Part shown: positions 44,203 to 52,869 of the stretch, in pieces
How positions within the stretch are numbered: the stretch's first letter is position 1
How the letters are laid out: the number at the start of each line of letters is the position of its first letter
Source of the DNA: Rivularia sp. PCC 7116
GTDB taxonomy: Bacteria; Cyanobacteriota; Cyanobacteriia; Cyanobacteriales; Nostocaceae
Assembly (NCBI RefSeq): GCF_000316665.1
Contig: NC_019678.1
Span: 3,348,001 to 3,412,000, forward strand
Direction: 5' to 3'
Length of the DNA: 64,000 nt
Notes under the pieces: model-generated
What the model saw: only the letters and a program-made list of their open reading frames with translations
What the model was told of the DNA's origin: nothing
Database searches by the model: none
Made by a program: the position numbers and the translations under genes

Positions 44203-45807
44203 ATGAATTATAAAGATATAAGAGTTGCAAATGCAAAGGACTTGAAGAAAGGCGAAATGCGTCAAGTTTCAGTAGAAGATAATGAAATTTTATTAGCGCG
44301 AGTTGAAGATGGATTTTTTGCCACAGTCGCACATTGTACTCATTACGGGGCACCTTTAGTAAAAGGTATATTAAACGGAGAAAGGGTAATTTGTCCTTGG
44401 CATAATGCTTGTTTTGGTGTCAAGAATGGTAAATTAGAAGAGCCACCAGCGCTTGATGCTTTACCTCATTTTCCTGTGAGAGTGGAAGGAGAGGATTTAG
44501 TCGTAAAGCTACCTGAAAAAATTTCTTCTCAACGCATACCAGAAATGGGCAGGTACAATCCTCAAGCTGATAATCGCACGTTTGTGATTTTGGGGGCTGG
44601 TGCTGCGGGTAGTGCGGCTGCTGAAACCTTACGTCAAGCAGGTTTTGAAGGTAGAGTCGTAATGTTGACTAAAGAAGATATATTACCTTATGACCGTACT
44701 GCTTTAAGTAAGAAGTATTTGCAAAACGATTCCGTCAAAGATTCCTTAATATTACGTTCTTTAGAATTTTACAACCAATGGGATATCGAAGTTTATTCTC
44801 ATAAATCGGTTACTAAAGTAGAGCCTGTTAAAAAGACTATTACTTTTGAAGATGACACTATTTTTGAATACGATGCTTTGTTAGTCGCGACTGGTGGTAA
44901 GCCTCGTAATTTAAAAGTACCGGGTGCAGATTTAGACAATATATTTACCCTGCGAAAACCAGAAGATGCCGATAAAATTGTAGCTGTCGCAGAAAACGCT
45001 AAAACTGCGGTAGTTGTAGGCTCTAGCTTTATCGGCATGGAAGCAGCTTCAAGTTTAGCCCAACGCGATATCAAAGTAACTGTAGTAGCACCGGGAACGG
45101 TACCTTTCGAGAAGATTCTTGGAGGTGATATAGGCGCTACCTTTCGCAAGCTGCACGAATCAAATGGCGTATCTTTTCGGATGGGAACCAAAGTAAAGCA
45201 GTTTGAAGGTAAAGGTAAAGTTGAAACTGCGGTATTAGAAAATGGCGAATCTTTGAATGCAGATTTAGTAATAGTTGGTATTGGTGTTGAACCCGTTACC
45301 GATTTTTTGCAGGAAATAGAGTTAAACGAAAAAGACGGAAGCGTAATTGTAGATGAATATTTGCAAGCAGCAGATAATCTTTATGTTGCTGGAGACATTG
45401 CTCGTTTTCCCTATGCTGCAACGGGAGAACTCACCCGTATCGAACACTGGCGGTTAGCACAACAGCACGGACGTGTTGCCGCTCGTAATATGATAGGGGA
45501 GAAAATCAAATTTGCCAGCGTTCCGTTTTTTTGGTCTGGGCAATTTGGTGTAAAGTTACGCTATGCCGGACATGCAGAAGAATGGGATGATATTATCATT
45601 CAAGGCAACTTAGACGAACAAGAATTTCTCGCTTTTTACGTCAAAGATAATCAAGTTTTAGCAGTCGCAGGTAGTCAACATGATAAAGACATTGCTGCCA
45701 TTACTGAATTGATGCGATTGCAACAAATGCCGTCCGAAGATGAAGTGCGTAAAAGTAAAATTAATTGGGTTGAGAAATTAACTTCTGAGCAGTTGGCAAT
45801 TGGGTAA
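44203..45807 (+). CDS. Rieske - FAD/NAD(P) oxidoreductase (AIFM3-like)
   Basis: 534 residues from ATG 44203 (a TTG 21 bases upstream adds no conserved sequence). An N-terminal Rieske [2Fe-2S] domain (1-~105) has C-x-H in AHCTHYGAPL and C-x2-H in CPWHNACFG. A flavoprotein disulfide-reductase-like body follows with the FAD-binding FVILGAGAAGSAAAETL, a NAD(P)-binding VVVGSSFIGMEAASSLAQ and the YVAGDIARFP FAD motif, ending in a reductase C-terminal domain. Architecture matches apoptosis-inducing-factor-3 type proteins: an NAD(P)H-dependent reductase with its own Rieske centre; electron acceptor unknown. The last residues EQLAIG and TAA stop lie in heptamer-like sequence (GAGCAGTTGG ... GGGTAATTGGG). 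Near stress genes. Confidence 0.9.
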   Translation: MNYKDIRVANAKDLKKGEMRQVSVEDNEILLARVEDGFFATVAHCTHYGAPLVKGILNGERVICPWHNACFGVKNGKLEEPPALDALPHFPVRVEGEDLVVKLPEKISSQRIPEMGRYNPQADNRTFVILGAGAAGSAAAETLRQAGFEGRVVMLTKEDILPYDRTALSKKYLQNDSVKDSLILRSLEFYNQWDIEVYSHKSVTKVEPVKKTITFEDDTIFEYDALLVATGGKPRNLKVPGADLDNIFTLRKPEDADKIVAVAENAKTAVVVGSSFIGMEAASSLAQRDIKVTVVAPGTVPFEKILGGDIGATFRKLHESNGVSFRMGTKVKQFEGKGKVETAVLENGESLNADLVIVGIGVEPVTDFLQEIELNEKDGSVIVDEYLQAADNLYVAGDIARFPYAATGELTRIEHWRLAQQHGRVAARNMIGEKIKFASVPFFWSGQFGVKLRYAGHAEEWDDIIIQGNLDEQEFLAFYVKDNQVLAVAGSQHDKDIAAITELMRLQQMPSEDEVRKSKINWVEKLTSEQLAIG

Positions 45808-46416
45808 TTGGGTATTGGATATTAGGGATTAATATTTATGTTAGGGTGTGTGACTAGGCTGTGTACTCTCTAACTTTTTTAGGGGTAAAAGCTCATGCTT
45901 TAAACGTGTTTATTCCACAGAATGCCCTCTCCCCCTCCCCTCTCCCAAGCTTGCTACGGTGTACACAGAAGCTCGCCAGGGACTGCAAGTCCCTGTCTAA
46001 TAGCAGAAGTCCTATAAATAGGACTAACTATGATGTCTTATTTTGTACATAATTTTTCAGTCGTCTTTAGACGACTTTAGCTATTAGACGGGGACTTATA
46101 GTCCCCGGCACAGTTGTGTGTACACTAGTGTGCGACGCTTTGAATATAGCATTTATCATCTGATTCAATCCAAATTCAACCTCACCCTCGCTCCCTTTCA
46201 TTATTAAGGAGAGGGATGTAATTATGAATTTATATTTAATTTATAGCTATAAAAAATTTAATATTTATTAGCGAAAATACATATAAAAATAAGTCCTGAT
46301 ATTAACTTTGTTATTTATCACTAAAAGGTGAAAATTCTATATCGCCAGATGGATAAATAAAGCAATTTGAGCGAACTAATATTTAGGATACGGTAATATA
46401 ATTATTTCAGAATATT
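45808..46416. other. Intergenic region between the Rieske-FAD and SLH genes
   Basis: 609 bp: heptamer tail (GGGTAAT/GGGTATT type) to ~45830, a CTCTCCCCCTCCCCTCTCCC repeat fragment near 45925, the inverted-repeat element above, and AT-rich sequence before the SLH gene. No gene seen; a 63-codon frame in it is not protein-like. Confidence 0.5.
45959..46125. repeat. Inverted-repeat element (~167 bp, MITE-like)
   Basis: Ends: a 29-bp arm beginning CCAGGGACTGCAAGTCCCTG at 45978-46006 is the near-complement of GCTATTAGACGGGGACTTA... at 46080-46108, and outer GTGTGTACAC motifs extend the symmetry. The interior has a smaller AGTCGTCTTTAGACGACTT palindrome. No coding capacity; single copy in the window. 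Confidence 0.75.
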
Positions 46417-47385
46417 ATGAATAATTTACGACGCTTGCCAATTATAAGCGCATCTATAGTCACAATCGGTTTAGCAATTGGTGCTGCTATTCCATTAGTA
46501 ACTAATGCTCAATCTTCTCCACAGTCAACATTTCCCGATGTCAAACCCGATTATTGGGCGCAACCTTTTATTAAAGGTTTAGCAGAAAGGAATGTCATAA
46601 CTGGATATCCCGACGGTAGGTATAGACCAAAACAAGCGTTGGATAGAGACGAATTTGCCGCTATAATTCGTAAAGCTTTTGACCAAGATAAAGAAAAACA
46701 GATTAAAAGCGGTTCGATATATAAAGATGTTCCCGAAGGTTATTGGGCAAATAAAGCGATTGAGGAAGCTGTAGAAGCAGGCTTTTTATCCGGCAATGAA
46801 AATTTATTTCGTCCTCGCAAAGAAGTTACTAAATTAGAAGCAATTAACGCTTTAGCTAGAGGTTTAGATTTAAGCTATAAACCTGCTACTGTTACAACCA
46901 CAACTCCGAAGATTATTCCACCATATATAAGAAGAAGAATAGCTAGAAGAAAAAGAAAGTCTAGAGTAATGTTACCAATCGCTATGACTTCTTTAATGCA
47001 GCCTTTGCTTATTCAAAAAGCTAACGCTGCTAAAACTCCTAAAATATCACAAAATAACTCAGGCAACAGTTCAACAGCAGCTAATAATTCTAAACAAAAC
47101 ACCACAGCAACAGCGCCGTTATCGGCAGCATCTATCGTTCAACAAGCTTACAAAGATGCAAACAAAATTCCTGAGAATGCTGTTCCTAGAGTAGCAGCAG
47201 CAACTAAACAAAACATAGTTGTAAACTATCCCAACTCAAATATTCTCAATCCCAATCGTGCAATTAGCAGGGGAGAAACAGCGGCTTTAGTTTATCAAAC
47301 AATGGCTGCTCAAGGAAAAGTGCCCCCAATTGAAAACAATTCATTGGCTTCAAAATATATTGTCAAATTCAAAGATGTTAAGTGA
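46417..47385 (+). CDS. SLH-domain surface protein
   Basis: 322 residues with a signal peptide (RLPIISASIVTIGLAIGAAI ... cleavage near NAQS). Two S-layer homology domains follow: FPDVKPDYWAQPFIKGLAER ... GYPDGRYRPKQAL and YKDVPEGYWANKAIEEAVEA ... RPRKEVTKLEAINAL; a third, partial SLH sequence is near the C-terminus (NPNRAISRGETAALVYQTM). Between them is a basic (RRRIARRKRKSR) and Asn/Ser/Thr-rich linker. SLH domains anchor proteins to pyruvylated cell-wall polymers or, in cyanobacteria, link outer membrane and peptidoglycan. Exact role unknown. A bidirectional terminator follows. Confidence 0.9.
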   Translation: MNNLRRLPIISASIVTIGLAIGAAIPLVTNAQSSPQSTFPDVKPDYWAQPFIKGLAERNVITGYPDGRYRPKQALDRDEFAAIIRKAFDQDKEKQIKSGSIYKDVPEGYWANKAIEEAVEAGFLSGNENLFRPRKEVTKLEAINALARGLDLSYKPATVTTTTPKIIPPYIRRRIARRKRKSRVMLPIAMTSLMQPLLIQKANAAKTPKISQNNSGNSSTAANNSKQNTTATAPLSAASIVQQAYKDANKIPENAVPRVAAATKQNIVVNYPNSNILNPNRAISRGETAALVYQTMAAQGKVPPIENNSLASKYIVKFKDVK

Positions 47386-47441
47386 GATAGGTGATAGGTA
47401 ATGGGTAATGGGTAATAAAAAATTATTGAATCTTTAATTAC

Positions 47442-47472
47442 AAAAACCCGGTTATTACAAAGCCGGGTTTTT
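47442..47472. terminator. Bidirectional rho-independent terminator
   Basis: AAAAACCCGG / CCGGGTTTTT, a perfect 10-bp stem with 11-nt loop, between the convergent SLH and peptidoglycan-binding genes. Confidence 0.88.
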
Positions 47473-47511
47473 GCAAATTAATAAGTTTCTAAACCAAAAC
47501 TATTTCTCTAA

Positions 47512-48159
47512 TTATCTAATAGCAAAGGGACCTTTCTTATCATTAATCATTGCTTGCCAGGTGGTACTACCAACAATTCCATCCGCTCTTAATTTAGCCC
47601 GATTTTGCTGAAATGATTTTACCGCAGAAGCAGTAGCACGTCCGTAGATTCCGTCAACTTGTCCAACATAAAATCCTTGTTGTTTGAGGAATGTTTGTAC
47701 ATCTCTTACGGCTCTTCCTCGACTTCCTAAACGTAACATGGGTGCAGTTGAAGGTGAATATTTACCTAAATATGCGAAACGTGTAGGTGAGTTACGTTTA
47801 TCTAAATCAATTAATGCTTCCCAAGTTTTAGAATTTATAACACCAGTGGCAGGTAAATTTCTAGATCTTTGAAAGCTAACTACGGATGAATACATTCTAG
47901 GACCGTATATCCCGTCCATTCTACCGTAATAAAATTTGTTTTGATTTAATAATAATTGTACGTCTTTAACAGCTTGCGATCTGCTTCCGCGTCTGAGTAA
48001 TGGTGCGGACGAAGGTGAATATTCGGTCATATTACCATCTGCGATCGCCCCTATTCTTCGTTGTGCTGTGGCAGATTCGGTAAAAGGTACTGTAGCTACA
48101 GCGATTGCTGAAACTATACTTAAAGGGAATAGAAATATTTTTGCAAATTGGTTACTCAT
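47512..48159 (-). CDS. Exported protein with two peptidoglycan-binding domains
   Basis: 215 residues. Signal-like N-terminus (FAKIFLFPLSIVSAIAVATV) followed by two PG_binding_1 domains, each starting YSPS(S/T)AP(L/M)LR(R/L)GSRG/S: about 48-118 (AVKDVQLLLNQNKFYYGRMDGIYG) and 130-208 (AVRDVQTFLKQQGFYVGQVDGIYG). These three-helix domains bind peptidoglycan; there is no catalytic domain, so it may scaffold or decorate the wall. Convergent with the SLH gene, possibly a shared envelope theme. HIP1 octamer in its 5' part. Confidence 0.9.
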   Translation of the reverse strand: MSNQFAKIFLFPLSIVSAIAVATVPFTESATAQRRIGAIADGNMTEYSPSSAPLLRRGSRSQAVKDVQLLLNQNKFYYGRMDGIYGPRMYSSVVSFQRSRNLPATGVINSKTWEALIDLDKRNSPTRFAYLGKYSPSTAPMLRLGSRGRAVRDVQTFLKQQGFYVGQVDGIYGRATASAVKSFQQNRAKLRADGIVGSTTWQAMINDKKGPFAIR

Positions 48160-48768
48160 TTGTGCTTCCTTGTCTTCAGATTTATTTCTTTAAATTGTTT
48201 AAAGTCGGTATTTTAAAATTTGAGAAATTGATTTAACCTAATTTTATCGATTCAAAAAGGTTAAATAATAGATATATATTCCCTGTTCCGCATCAGATAT
48301 TTAATTACTGCCAACAATCTTAATTATTTTTCAAAGATTGTTTTTAAATAATTTAATTATGCTTTTACTTTGAAAATTAACCTTTTTAACTTATTCTCAT
48401 ATTAGAACAAAACAAAGCAATACCGTATGGGTCATCAGTTAGAATTGTTTTGCTTTTAAATTCATCCAAAAGAAATAATTATGAAAGTATTAACTGTATA
48501 TCTGAATGTTTATTAATAAATAGTCGGGTACGTTGTTGCGATCGCGCAAGTTAATAGTGGTCTTTCCCATTAACCTTGATGACTTATTCTTTAGTTAAGA
48601 TACCTTTTCGTAGGTTGGGTTAAGCGAAGCGCAACCCAACTCGGGTGTTGGGTTACTCTACGAGAAAGCTGAGCCGCACGCTTCGCGTGAACGCTTACAC
48701 GACCTTCAACCCAACCTACAAATCAATTCTTGGACTCCTCAAAACTAATGAAATGATTAACTGCAATA
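48160..48768. other. Intergenic region with a GTAGGTTGGGTT palindromic repeat
   Basis: AT-rich promoter-side sequence upstream of the peptidoglycan-binding gene, then a HIP1 octamer near 48541 and the palindromic repeat described below. No gene. Confidence 0.5.
48610..48719. repeat. Palindromic interspersed repeat (GTAGGTTGGGTT type)
   Basis: Ends GTAGGTTGGGTT and AACCCAACCTAC are complementary, with an internal AAGCGAAGCGCAACCCAACT/GGGTTGGG structure and a second arm around CGCTTCGCG. This motif family is dispersed in many cyanobacterial genomes. Confidence 0.85.
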
Positions 48769-50988
48769 TCACACTTCACTAAAGGCAAAATCTGGTGCAG
48801 CCATAACGTAGATAATTGTGGGAAGATTGGCGGTGCGTGCGTGCATCTTCTCGTAATATTCAGTAAAGTCTCTGTCTGTAGGTGTTGCCATTCCTAAAAA
48901 TATGATGTCTGCGTCTTGGGAAGATTCGTGTAATACGGTTTCAAAGGAACGATTAGCTGCAAATATGACTTCCGGTGTGGCTTGGATGCGAAACTGTTTG
49001 AGTATAGCGTTCAAGTTAGTTTCTGCATCTTTTGTACCTGATTCGCTAGAAACCATTAATTTGATATGTATTTTTGCATCGCGCCATTCAATGGTGGAGC
49101 GCAGCATATGAGCCAGCAACAGCATCAATCCACCGTTGTCTTGCATTCCTCCCCACCATACGTCTATACGCTTAAACCGCCCAAATCCCAATTCCGCATT
49201 TTCTCGCAAAACCATAATGCTGCGTTGAGCATAATGCAGTTGCACTAACATATTGCAATAGCGATCGCGTCTGCTTTCTTGTTCGCTATCTCCGAGTAAT
49301 ACAATATTGGGCACTAAAGGACCTAATCCATAAGCTTCGACGAGTTGCAGCATTCCTTCAAAGGGATTCGGTGCTGTAACAACGCGGACTAATGCTTGTA
49401 CGTGCTGCTTGTTAAGCTGTTCGCGAATCGTATTTTCTAATTGGATTTGTCTGGCTAAGTCTCGCGTACCGCTGGATACAACGCTTGATACGGTAATAAA
49501 ACCCCGTTTGTGGGTTAAGGCATAAGCTAATTGAATCAAAGACCATCGTTTATAAGGGGAACCAGAAAATACTAAAATATTAGGTCGCCAGTTTTTAGTA
49601 TCTTGAACGCGATTAATTTGAAAAACTCCCGTGCGGAGTAATGCCATCCAAATTCCTTGGCGTACATCTCCCCAAGTGGTTGTTAGTTCTCGCTGTTGCA
49701 GCCAGAAAAATATTGCCAATACAATCGCAGCCGCAACTATGGTAGCAACTGCGTTGATGAGAAGCATTACTGCCAAACAACCAATTCCTCCCAGCAAAGA
49801 CCAAATCCAATGGACTTTAAAGCTTGGTCTAAATGAAGGACTTTGCAGCAATCCTTCAATACTTGCCGAAACATTTAATACTAAGTAGGTAGTGAGGAAA
49901 AACATTGTTAGCACTGGCGCAATCAAGTTTAAATCGCCAATACACACCGCCGCAATTGCTACACCCAGAGTTACCCAGGTACCGATACGCGGTTCGTCAT
50001 TTTCACCGCTACCGCGACCTAAAAAGGACAGCCAGCGCGGTAAAATTCCATCTCTTGCCAAAGCTTGTAATACGCGAGGTGCAGCCAGAATACTACCCAA
50101 GGCGCTTGACAAAGTTGCTCCCCATACTCCCAACAGAATTGCCGGTCCCCAAAAAGACATCATCTTCATTGCCAGGGGTACGCTGACTAAAGTTGCACTA
50201 TCGGCACGCATGGAGACTATCAGCGGCAAAATCATATAAACAAGGTATCCCGTTCCTACTGCTGCTAAAGTACCCCTAGGAATCGAACGGCTGGGATTGC
50301 TCAAATCTCCCGACATACTAACCCCAGACATGATACCCGTAACCGCCGGGAAAAATACCGCGAACACTCCCCAAAAAGGTACGCCATCGCTTGGTATATC
50401 CCATCCTTGGGGTGTAACATTTGGAATCGCACCTCCAAAAGCCAAAGATACCAGCGATAAAACAATCGCTCCCATAATTACATATTGGGCTTTTACCGCA
50501 ACCTGAGCAGAAGTTACCGCCAAAATTGCCACCAAAATAGTTGTAATTAGAGCAACATAAGTTTGATTGAGGCTGCCAAAAGTTTGTACCACGCTCTCAG
50601 CAAAACCAATGGTATAAAGAGCAATCGAAAGCGCTTGAGCAAAATAAAGAGAAATCCCCACAGCGCCGCCAACTTCAATTCCCAAACAGCGGCTAATCAT
50701 GTAGTAAGCACCACCAACCCGCACAACCTTATCAGTTGCGATCGCGCAAACCGACAAAGAAGTAAGCAAAGTAATAGAAGTGGCGAGGGTGACAATGATA
50801 AGAGAACCCACCAACCCGACATTTCCCACAACCCAGCCAAATCGTAGGTACATAATTACGCCCAAAATCGTCAAAATTGAAGGCGTATAAACTCCACCAA
50901 ACGTCCCTAAACCAGAAGATTGGGCTTCGACTGAATTCGATTCATCAGCTTGTACTTCGGGTGAATCCTGCTTAAATAAAAACTTCAT
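48769..50988 (-). CDS. Cation-chloride cotransporter-type permease (APC superfamily) with C-terminal USP-like domain
   Basis: 739 residues. About twelve transmembrane helices (40-450) beginning LGTFGGVYTPSILTILGVIM and YLRFGWVVGNVGL, the hallmark of the cation-chloride cotransporter (SLC12-like) branch of amino-acid/polyamine/organocation transporters. A hydrophilic C-terminal half (455-739: NILVFSGSPYKRWSLIQLAY ... DADIIFLGMATPTD) resembles the regulatory domain of such carriers and of universal stress proteins. Expected to import or export ions (Na/K/Cl) or amino acids at the cell membrane; substrate not determinable. Alone on its strand. Confidence 0.88.
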   Translation of the reverse strand: MKFLFKQDSPEVQADESNSVEAQSSGLGTFGGVYTPSILTILGVIMYLRFGWVVGNVGLVGSLIIVTLATSITLLTSLSVCAIATDKVVRVGGAYYMISRCLGIEVGGAVGISLYFAQALSIALYTIGFAESVVQTFGSLNQTYVALITTILVAILAVTSAQVAVKAQYVIMGAIVLSLVSLAFGGAIPNVTPQGWDIPSDGVPFWGVFAVFFPAVTGIMSGVSMSGDLSNPSRSIPRGTLAAVGTGYLVYMILPLIVSMRADSATLVSVPLAMKMMSFWGPAILLGVWGATLSSALGSILAAPRVLQALARDGILPRWLSFLGRGSGENDEPRIGTWVTLGVAIAAVCIGDLNLIAPVLTMFFLTTYLVLNVSASIEGLLQSPSFRPSFKVHWIWSLLGGIGCLAVMLLINAVATIVAAAIVLAIFFWLQQRELTTTWGDVRQGIWMALLRTGVFQINRVQDTKNWRPNILVFSGSPYKRWSLIQLAYALTHKRGFITVSSVVSSGTRDLARQIQLENTIREQLNKQHVQALVRVVTAPNPFEGMLQLVEAYGLGPLVPNIVLLGDSEQESRRDRYCNMLVQLHYAQRSIMVLRENAELGFGRFKRIDVWWGGMQDNGGLMLLLAHMLRSTIEWRDAKIHIKLMVSSESGTKDAETNLNAILKQFRIQATPEVIFAANRSFETVLHESSQDADIIFLGMATPTDRDFTEYYEKMHARTANLPTIIYVMAAPDFAFSEV

Positions 50989-51082
50989 TGTCGATACAAC
51001 TCCTCGTTAAGCCACCTGTAAATTCACAGTCGTTTTATTTTAGGCTTAATCGAAAAATATTCAACTGCTGCGTGTTACAAGC

Positions 51083-51115
51083 AAATGGTAATGGGTAATG
51101 GGTAATTGGTAATTC
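51083..51115. repeat. GGGTAAT heptamer array
   Basis: Units GGTAATG, GGTAATG, GGTAATT directly before the REP-like element. Confidence 0.75.
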
Positions 51116-51116
51116 T

Positions 51117-51288
51117 CTCGTTACAAGGTTCTACCTTGTAATGCATTTTAAGAGGCTCTGCCTCCATAAATTGAACTATATGTTCGTTGTCTACGTTAAG
51201 GAATACAGTATTGTAGGCTCCGCCTCCTCTCTATATAAGAGGCAGAGCCTCAAGAAAATAGCATTCCAAGGCAGAGCCTTGTAACGAG
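51117..51288. repeat. REP-like palindromic element, diverged copy
   Basis: Opens CTCGTTACAAGGTTCTACCT and closes GGCAGAGCCTTGTAACGAG; internal GAGGCTCTGCCTC and GGCTCCGCCTCC palindromes match the elements beside the RAYT gene. The outer stems differ (TACAAGG instead of CCCAGTC), so it is a distinct subfamily that kept compensatory pairing. Confidence 0.8.
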
Positions 51289-51325
51289 TAAAATACAAGC
51301 GAGGTAGATGCTCGCACTCCAATGC

Positions 51326-51362
51326 CCTATGCCCAATTACCAATTACCCATTACCCATTCCC
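51326..51362 (-). repeat. GGGTAAT heptamers at the 3' end of cobA
   Basis: On the minus strand GGGAATG, GGTAATG, GGTAATT units run across the end of cobA and encode its last residues (GMGNG) and TAA stop. Confidence 0.85.
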
Positions 51363-52114
51363 AAAACCGAATGCAATTTCACCACCGCACCAATGACAAT
51401 TATTGCTGGTGCTTCAAAATTATTTTTTTCAACTGTTTCAACAATTGTGTCCAATTCACCAATCAATTCTTCCTGTTCTGGACGAGTTCCCCAGCGAATC
51501 AAACCAATGGGTGTATCTTTATCCAAACCCGCTTTTAATAATTCTTCTACAATGTTGGGTAAATTTTGAACCCCCATGTAAATCACGATTGTCTCCGAAC
51601 CTTTGGCAATGCTTAACCAATTGACTGCGGGACGGTACTTTCCTACTGATTCATGTCCGGTGACAAAGGTCACAGAAGAACTATAAAGCCGATGAGTTAA
51701 AGGAATACCAGCATATGCAGCAGCAGCAATTCCCGATGTGATTCCCGGTATAACTTCTACAGAAACCCCAGCTTCAAGTATATCTTGCATCTCTTCACCA
51801 CCGCGCCCGAAAACAAAGGGGTCGCCGCCTTTCAAACGCACCACAATCGCATTATCTTGAGCTTTTTCAATTAATAATTCTGTGGTTTGATGTTGCGGTA
51901 AAGAATGCCTTCCCCGTCGCTTACCAGCATTAATTTTTTCCGCATGGGGATTAACCATTGCCAGAATACCCGGACTAACCAAAGCATCGTATATAACTAC
52001 ATCTGCAACTTCCAACAATGCCTTACCCTTGATAGTCATTAATCCTGGATCTCCGGGACCAGCACCTAGCAAATACACTTTACCGACAACATTTTTTGTA
52101 TTTTCCTTCTGCAT
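51344..52114 (-). CDS. cobA: Uroporphyrinogen-III C-methyltransferase
   Basis: 256 residues from the ATG that overlaps the sirB stop (TAATG); a TTG 18 bases upstream also lies in frame. SAM-dependent methylation of uroporphyrinogen III to precorrin-2, the first branch step to siroheme and cobalamin. Conserved P-loop VYLLGAGPGDPGLMTIKG, central VRLKGGDPFVFGRGGEE and PGITSGIAAAAYAGIPLTHR. A short form without the CysG oxidase/chelatase domains, as is usual in cyanobacteria; the chelatase is separate and directly upstream. Its C-terminus GMGNG plus stop is encoded by GGGTAAT heptamers. Confidence 0.95.
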   Translation of the reverse strand: MQKENTKNVVGKVYLLGAGPGDPGLMTIKGKALLEVADVVIYDALVSPGILAMVNPHAEKINAGKRRGRHSLPQHQTTELLIEKAQDNAIVVRLKGGDPFVFGRGGEEMQDILEAGVSVEVIPGITSGIAAAAYAGIPLTHRLYSSSVTFVTGHESVGKYRPAVNWLSIAKGSETIVIYMGVQNLPNIVEELLKAGLDKDTPIGLIRWGTRPEQEELIGELDTIVETVEKNNFEAPAIIVIGAVVKLHSVLGMGNG

Positions 52115-52869
52115 TATTGCATTAAATCCCAAATCAAATCGATTAATTCCCCATTTGCTCCCAAAGGTTCGTATAACTCAAAACTCACCATCGGAAACTG
52201 TAATTTTAAATCTTGTATAGATTGCGCGATGGCATCGGTGATACCACCAGCGAACAGAAAATAAGGTACAATGCCGATTTTTTTCTTCCCATCAGCAACT
52301 AACTGAGTCACAATATCTTTTAAACTTGGAGAAACAGCCCAATAAGCAGCAACCGCATTCAAAGAAATTGCCATTGTTTCAATATTCCTATTTGCTTCCA
52401 CGCGACGACTACCGTGAGCTACAATTATTTTCCCATCTAAAGATATATCGCTAATCTTTTTCGCCATCAATCTTTGCAAACCGAAATAAGAACCTAAATG
52501 TGGCTGCAACTCAATGGAAATATCTTCCGCCAAAGTTTTTTTAGCTAACTCCACCTCTTCGGGAATATCTTCAGTAACATGAATTCCTTGGAGTAAAAAT
52601 AAAGGTAATATTTTCAGATGACGACAGCCATTTGCAATAACTTTTTGACTAAAATCTACAATTTGCTCGTGTAGCGGTTGAGGATGTAATTCTAGATAAG
52701 CCGTGCCTATGAGATAATCGCATTTCGTTGGCGATAATACGCTACTACTCCCATCATAATTCGAGTAATTTTCTAATTTATTCCTCAAACTTTTCGCTAA
52801 ATCTTCCATAGCTACTTGAGGACGAGGATCTCGACTTCCGTGGGATACTAAAAGGTATGCTGCTGACAT
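52114..52869 (-). CDS. sirB: Sirohydrochlorin chelatase, two-domain CbiX/SirB type
   Basis: 251 residues comprising two CbiX-like halves: an N-terminal one opening AYLLVSHGSRDPRPQ (active-site His in SHGSR) and a second opening KIIVAHGSRRVEANRN, consistent with a fused double-domain chelatase. It inserts Fe2+ (siroheme) or Co2+ (cobalamin) into sirohydrochlorin. It overlaps cobA by one base in TAATG, which indicates translational coupling and a dedicated tetrapyrrole operon. No precorrin-2 dehydrogenase gene is seen here. Confidence 0.88.
   Translation of the reverse strand: MSAAYLLVSHGSRDPRPQVAMEDLAKSLRNKLENYSNYDGSSSVLSPTKCDYLIGTAYLELHPQPLHEQIVDFSQKVIANGCRHLKILPLFLLQGIHVTEDIPEEVELAKKTLAEDISIELQPHLGSYFGLQRLMAKKISDISLDGKIIVAHGSRRVEANRNIETMAISLNAVAAYWAVSPSLKDIVTQLVADGKKKIGIVPYFLFAGGITDAIAQSIQDLKLQFPMVSFELYEPLGANGELIDLIWDLMQ

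Noticed and set aside
45861-46052. 63-codon plus-strand frame
   Set aside because: Crosses the inverted-repeat element and a C-rich repeat fragment; no conserved features.
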